Source: Magnetovibrio sp. (lineage in GTDB: Bacteria > Pseudomonadota > Alphaproteobacteria > Rhodospirillales > Magnetovibrionaceae). From it: a stretch of DNA of 6,220 nucleotides. Positions 6,118 through 6,220 of this stretch are shown here, in pieces. Where the stretch lies: assembly GCA_016764335.1 (NCBI GenBank), contig JAESSB010000031.1:16846-23065 (forward strand). The letters run 5' to 3'. The notes beneath the pieces were generated by a model, which was given only the letters and a program-made list of their open reading frames with translations, was not told the origin of the DNA and did not search any database. Position 1 is the first letter of the stretch; each line of letters starts with the position of its first letter. A program made the translations under genes and the position numbers.

Positions 6118-6180
6118 AGTCGACTTGTTGCAAAAGTACGATCTCAATGGCACGGGGGCACCAATCCGCTTCCTGTCTTG
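6118..6180 (+). pseudogene. Probable IS5-family transposase fragment (internal part)
   Basis: Immediately after the IS630 stop, frame 1 reads SRLVAKVRS (6118-6144) and frame 2 continues LNGTGAPIRFL (6143-6175). Together they resemble the IS5 segment SRGGLTTKIHA followed by a VDGxGxPxRFxL stretch, which comes shortly after the QHSAG region where the first IS5 piece stops. The match is short and needs a frameshift, so it is tentative. The remaining bases to 6220 (6181-6220) give no recognisable protein in any frame. Confidence 0.4.
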
Positions 6181-6220
6181 GTTGAGAACCCGGCTTGTAT
6201 GTTGAGGATGCCTGCTACGA

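Larger units (their letters stand above)
5930..6118 (+). pseudogene. IS630-family transposase, C-terminal remnant
   Basis: One frame gives SPE at 5942-5950, then after an altered stretch QYMRDNGLSNRIFASYAKIV, then CCEAWIKLIDQPWVIMSI, ending at TAA 6116-6118. This is the C-terminal tail of IS630 transposases as I remember it (SPELNPVENIWQYMRDNWLSNR, then CCEAWNKLIDQPWRIMSIG). Between SPE and QYM there are 11 residues instead of the expected eight, and the catalytic Glu of NPVEN cannot be recognised. The Trp of RDNWLS is Gly here. The N-terminal three quarters are absent. The left boundary with the IS30 remnant is uncertain (somewhere in 5905-5945). The frame is the same as that of the IS30 catalytic piece, with only the TAG at 5903 between them. 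Confidence 0.85.
4857..6220. mobile_element. Insertion-sequence graveyard: IS5, IS30 and IS630 remnants
   Basis: This 1.36-kb stretch has no intact gene. Translating it in all three forward frames and following the homologous pieces shows three transposase families in a row on the + strand, each broken by stops and frameshifts. The last piece again resembles an IS5-type transposase. The left edge may begin at G4857 with GAGCCTGTTGACCATTAG, directly after TA, which would fit the 2-base TA target duplication of the IS427 group of IS5. No matching right inverted repeat was found before the window ends. It runs off the right edge and cannot be bounded there. Confidence 0.75.

Overview
The window looks like a chromosomal segment of an alphaproteobacterium. 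The likeliest neighbourhood is the Rhodospirillales and relatives, because a haem O synthase gene, threonine synthase and an M16 processing-type peptidase lie close together on one strand, as they do next to cytochrome oxidase genes in that group. This rests on remembered gene order and protein resemblance, not on a search. Base composition is intermediate (about half G+C by eye).

Left part (1-4857): four tightly packed genes, all on the + strand. The 3' two thirds of ctaB (haem O synthase) ends in a TAATG junction with an M32 metallocarboxypeptidase gene. After a 56-base gap, which holds a TATAAT box, comes thrC with a GTG start. Its stop overlaps by four bases the TTG start of a complete M16 zinc peptidase gene. 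All four have the expected lengths and motifs (HExxH for M32, HxxEH for M16, the PLP lysine in ThrC) and appear functional. ctaB serves respiratory haem synthesis, thrC makes threonine, and the two peptidases process or degrade peptides. They are linked by shared transcription and translation rather than by one pathway.

Right part (4858-6220): no intact gene, but not featureless. Read in changing frames, it is a graveyard of transposases: the N-terminal part of an IS5-family transposase (4929 to about 5190), an IS30-family transposase from its N-terminal helix-turn-helix to just past the first catalytic Asp (about 5203-5905), and the C-terminal end of an IS630-family transposase (about 5930-6118). 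A last stretch (6118-6180) looks like the middle of an IS5-family transposase again. The order suggests that the IS30 and IS630 pieces were inserted into one IS5-type element, whose left end sits on the stop codon of the M16 gene.

The same region carries an excess of perfect short-loop hairpins (stems of 12, 11, 10 and 8 bp among others). Several coincide with places where the transposase reading departs from its family, which suggests templated palindrome correction during decay. I found no CRISPR array, tRNA, rRNA or new defence system.
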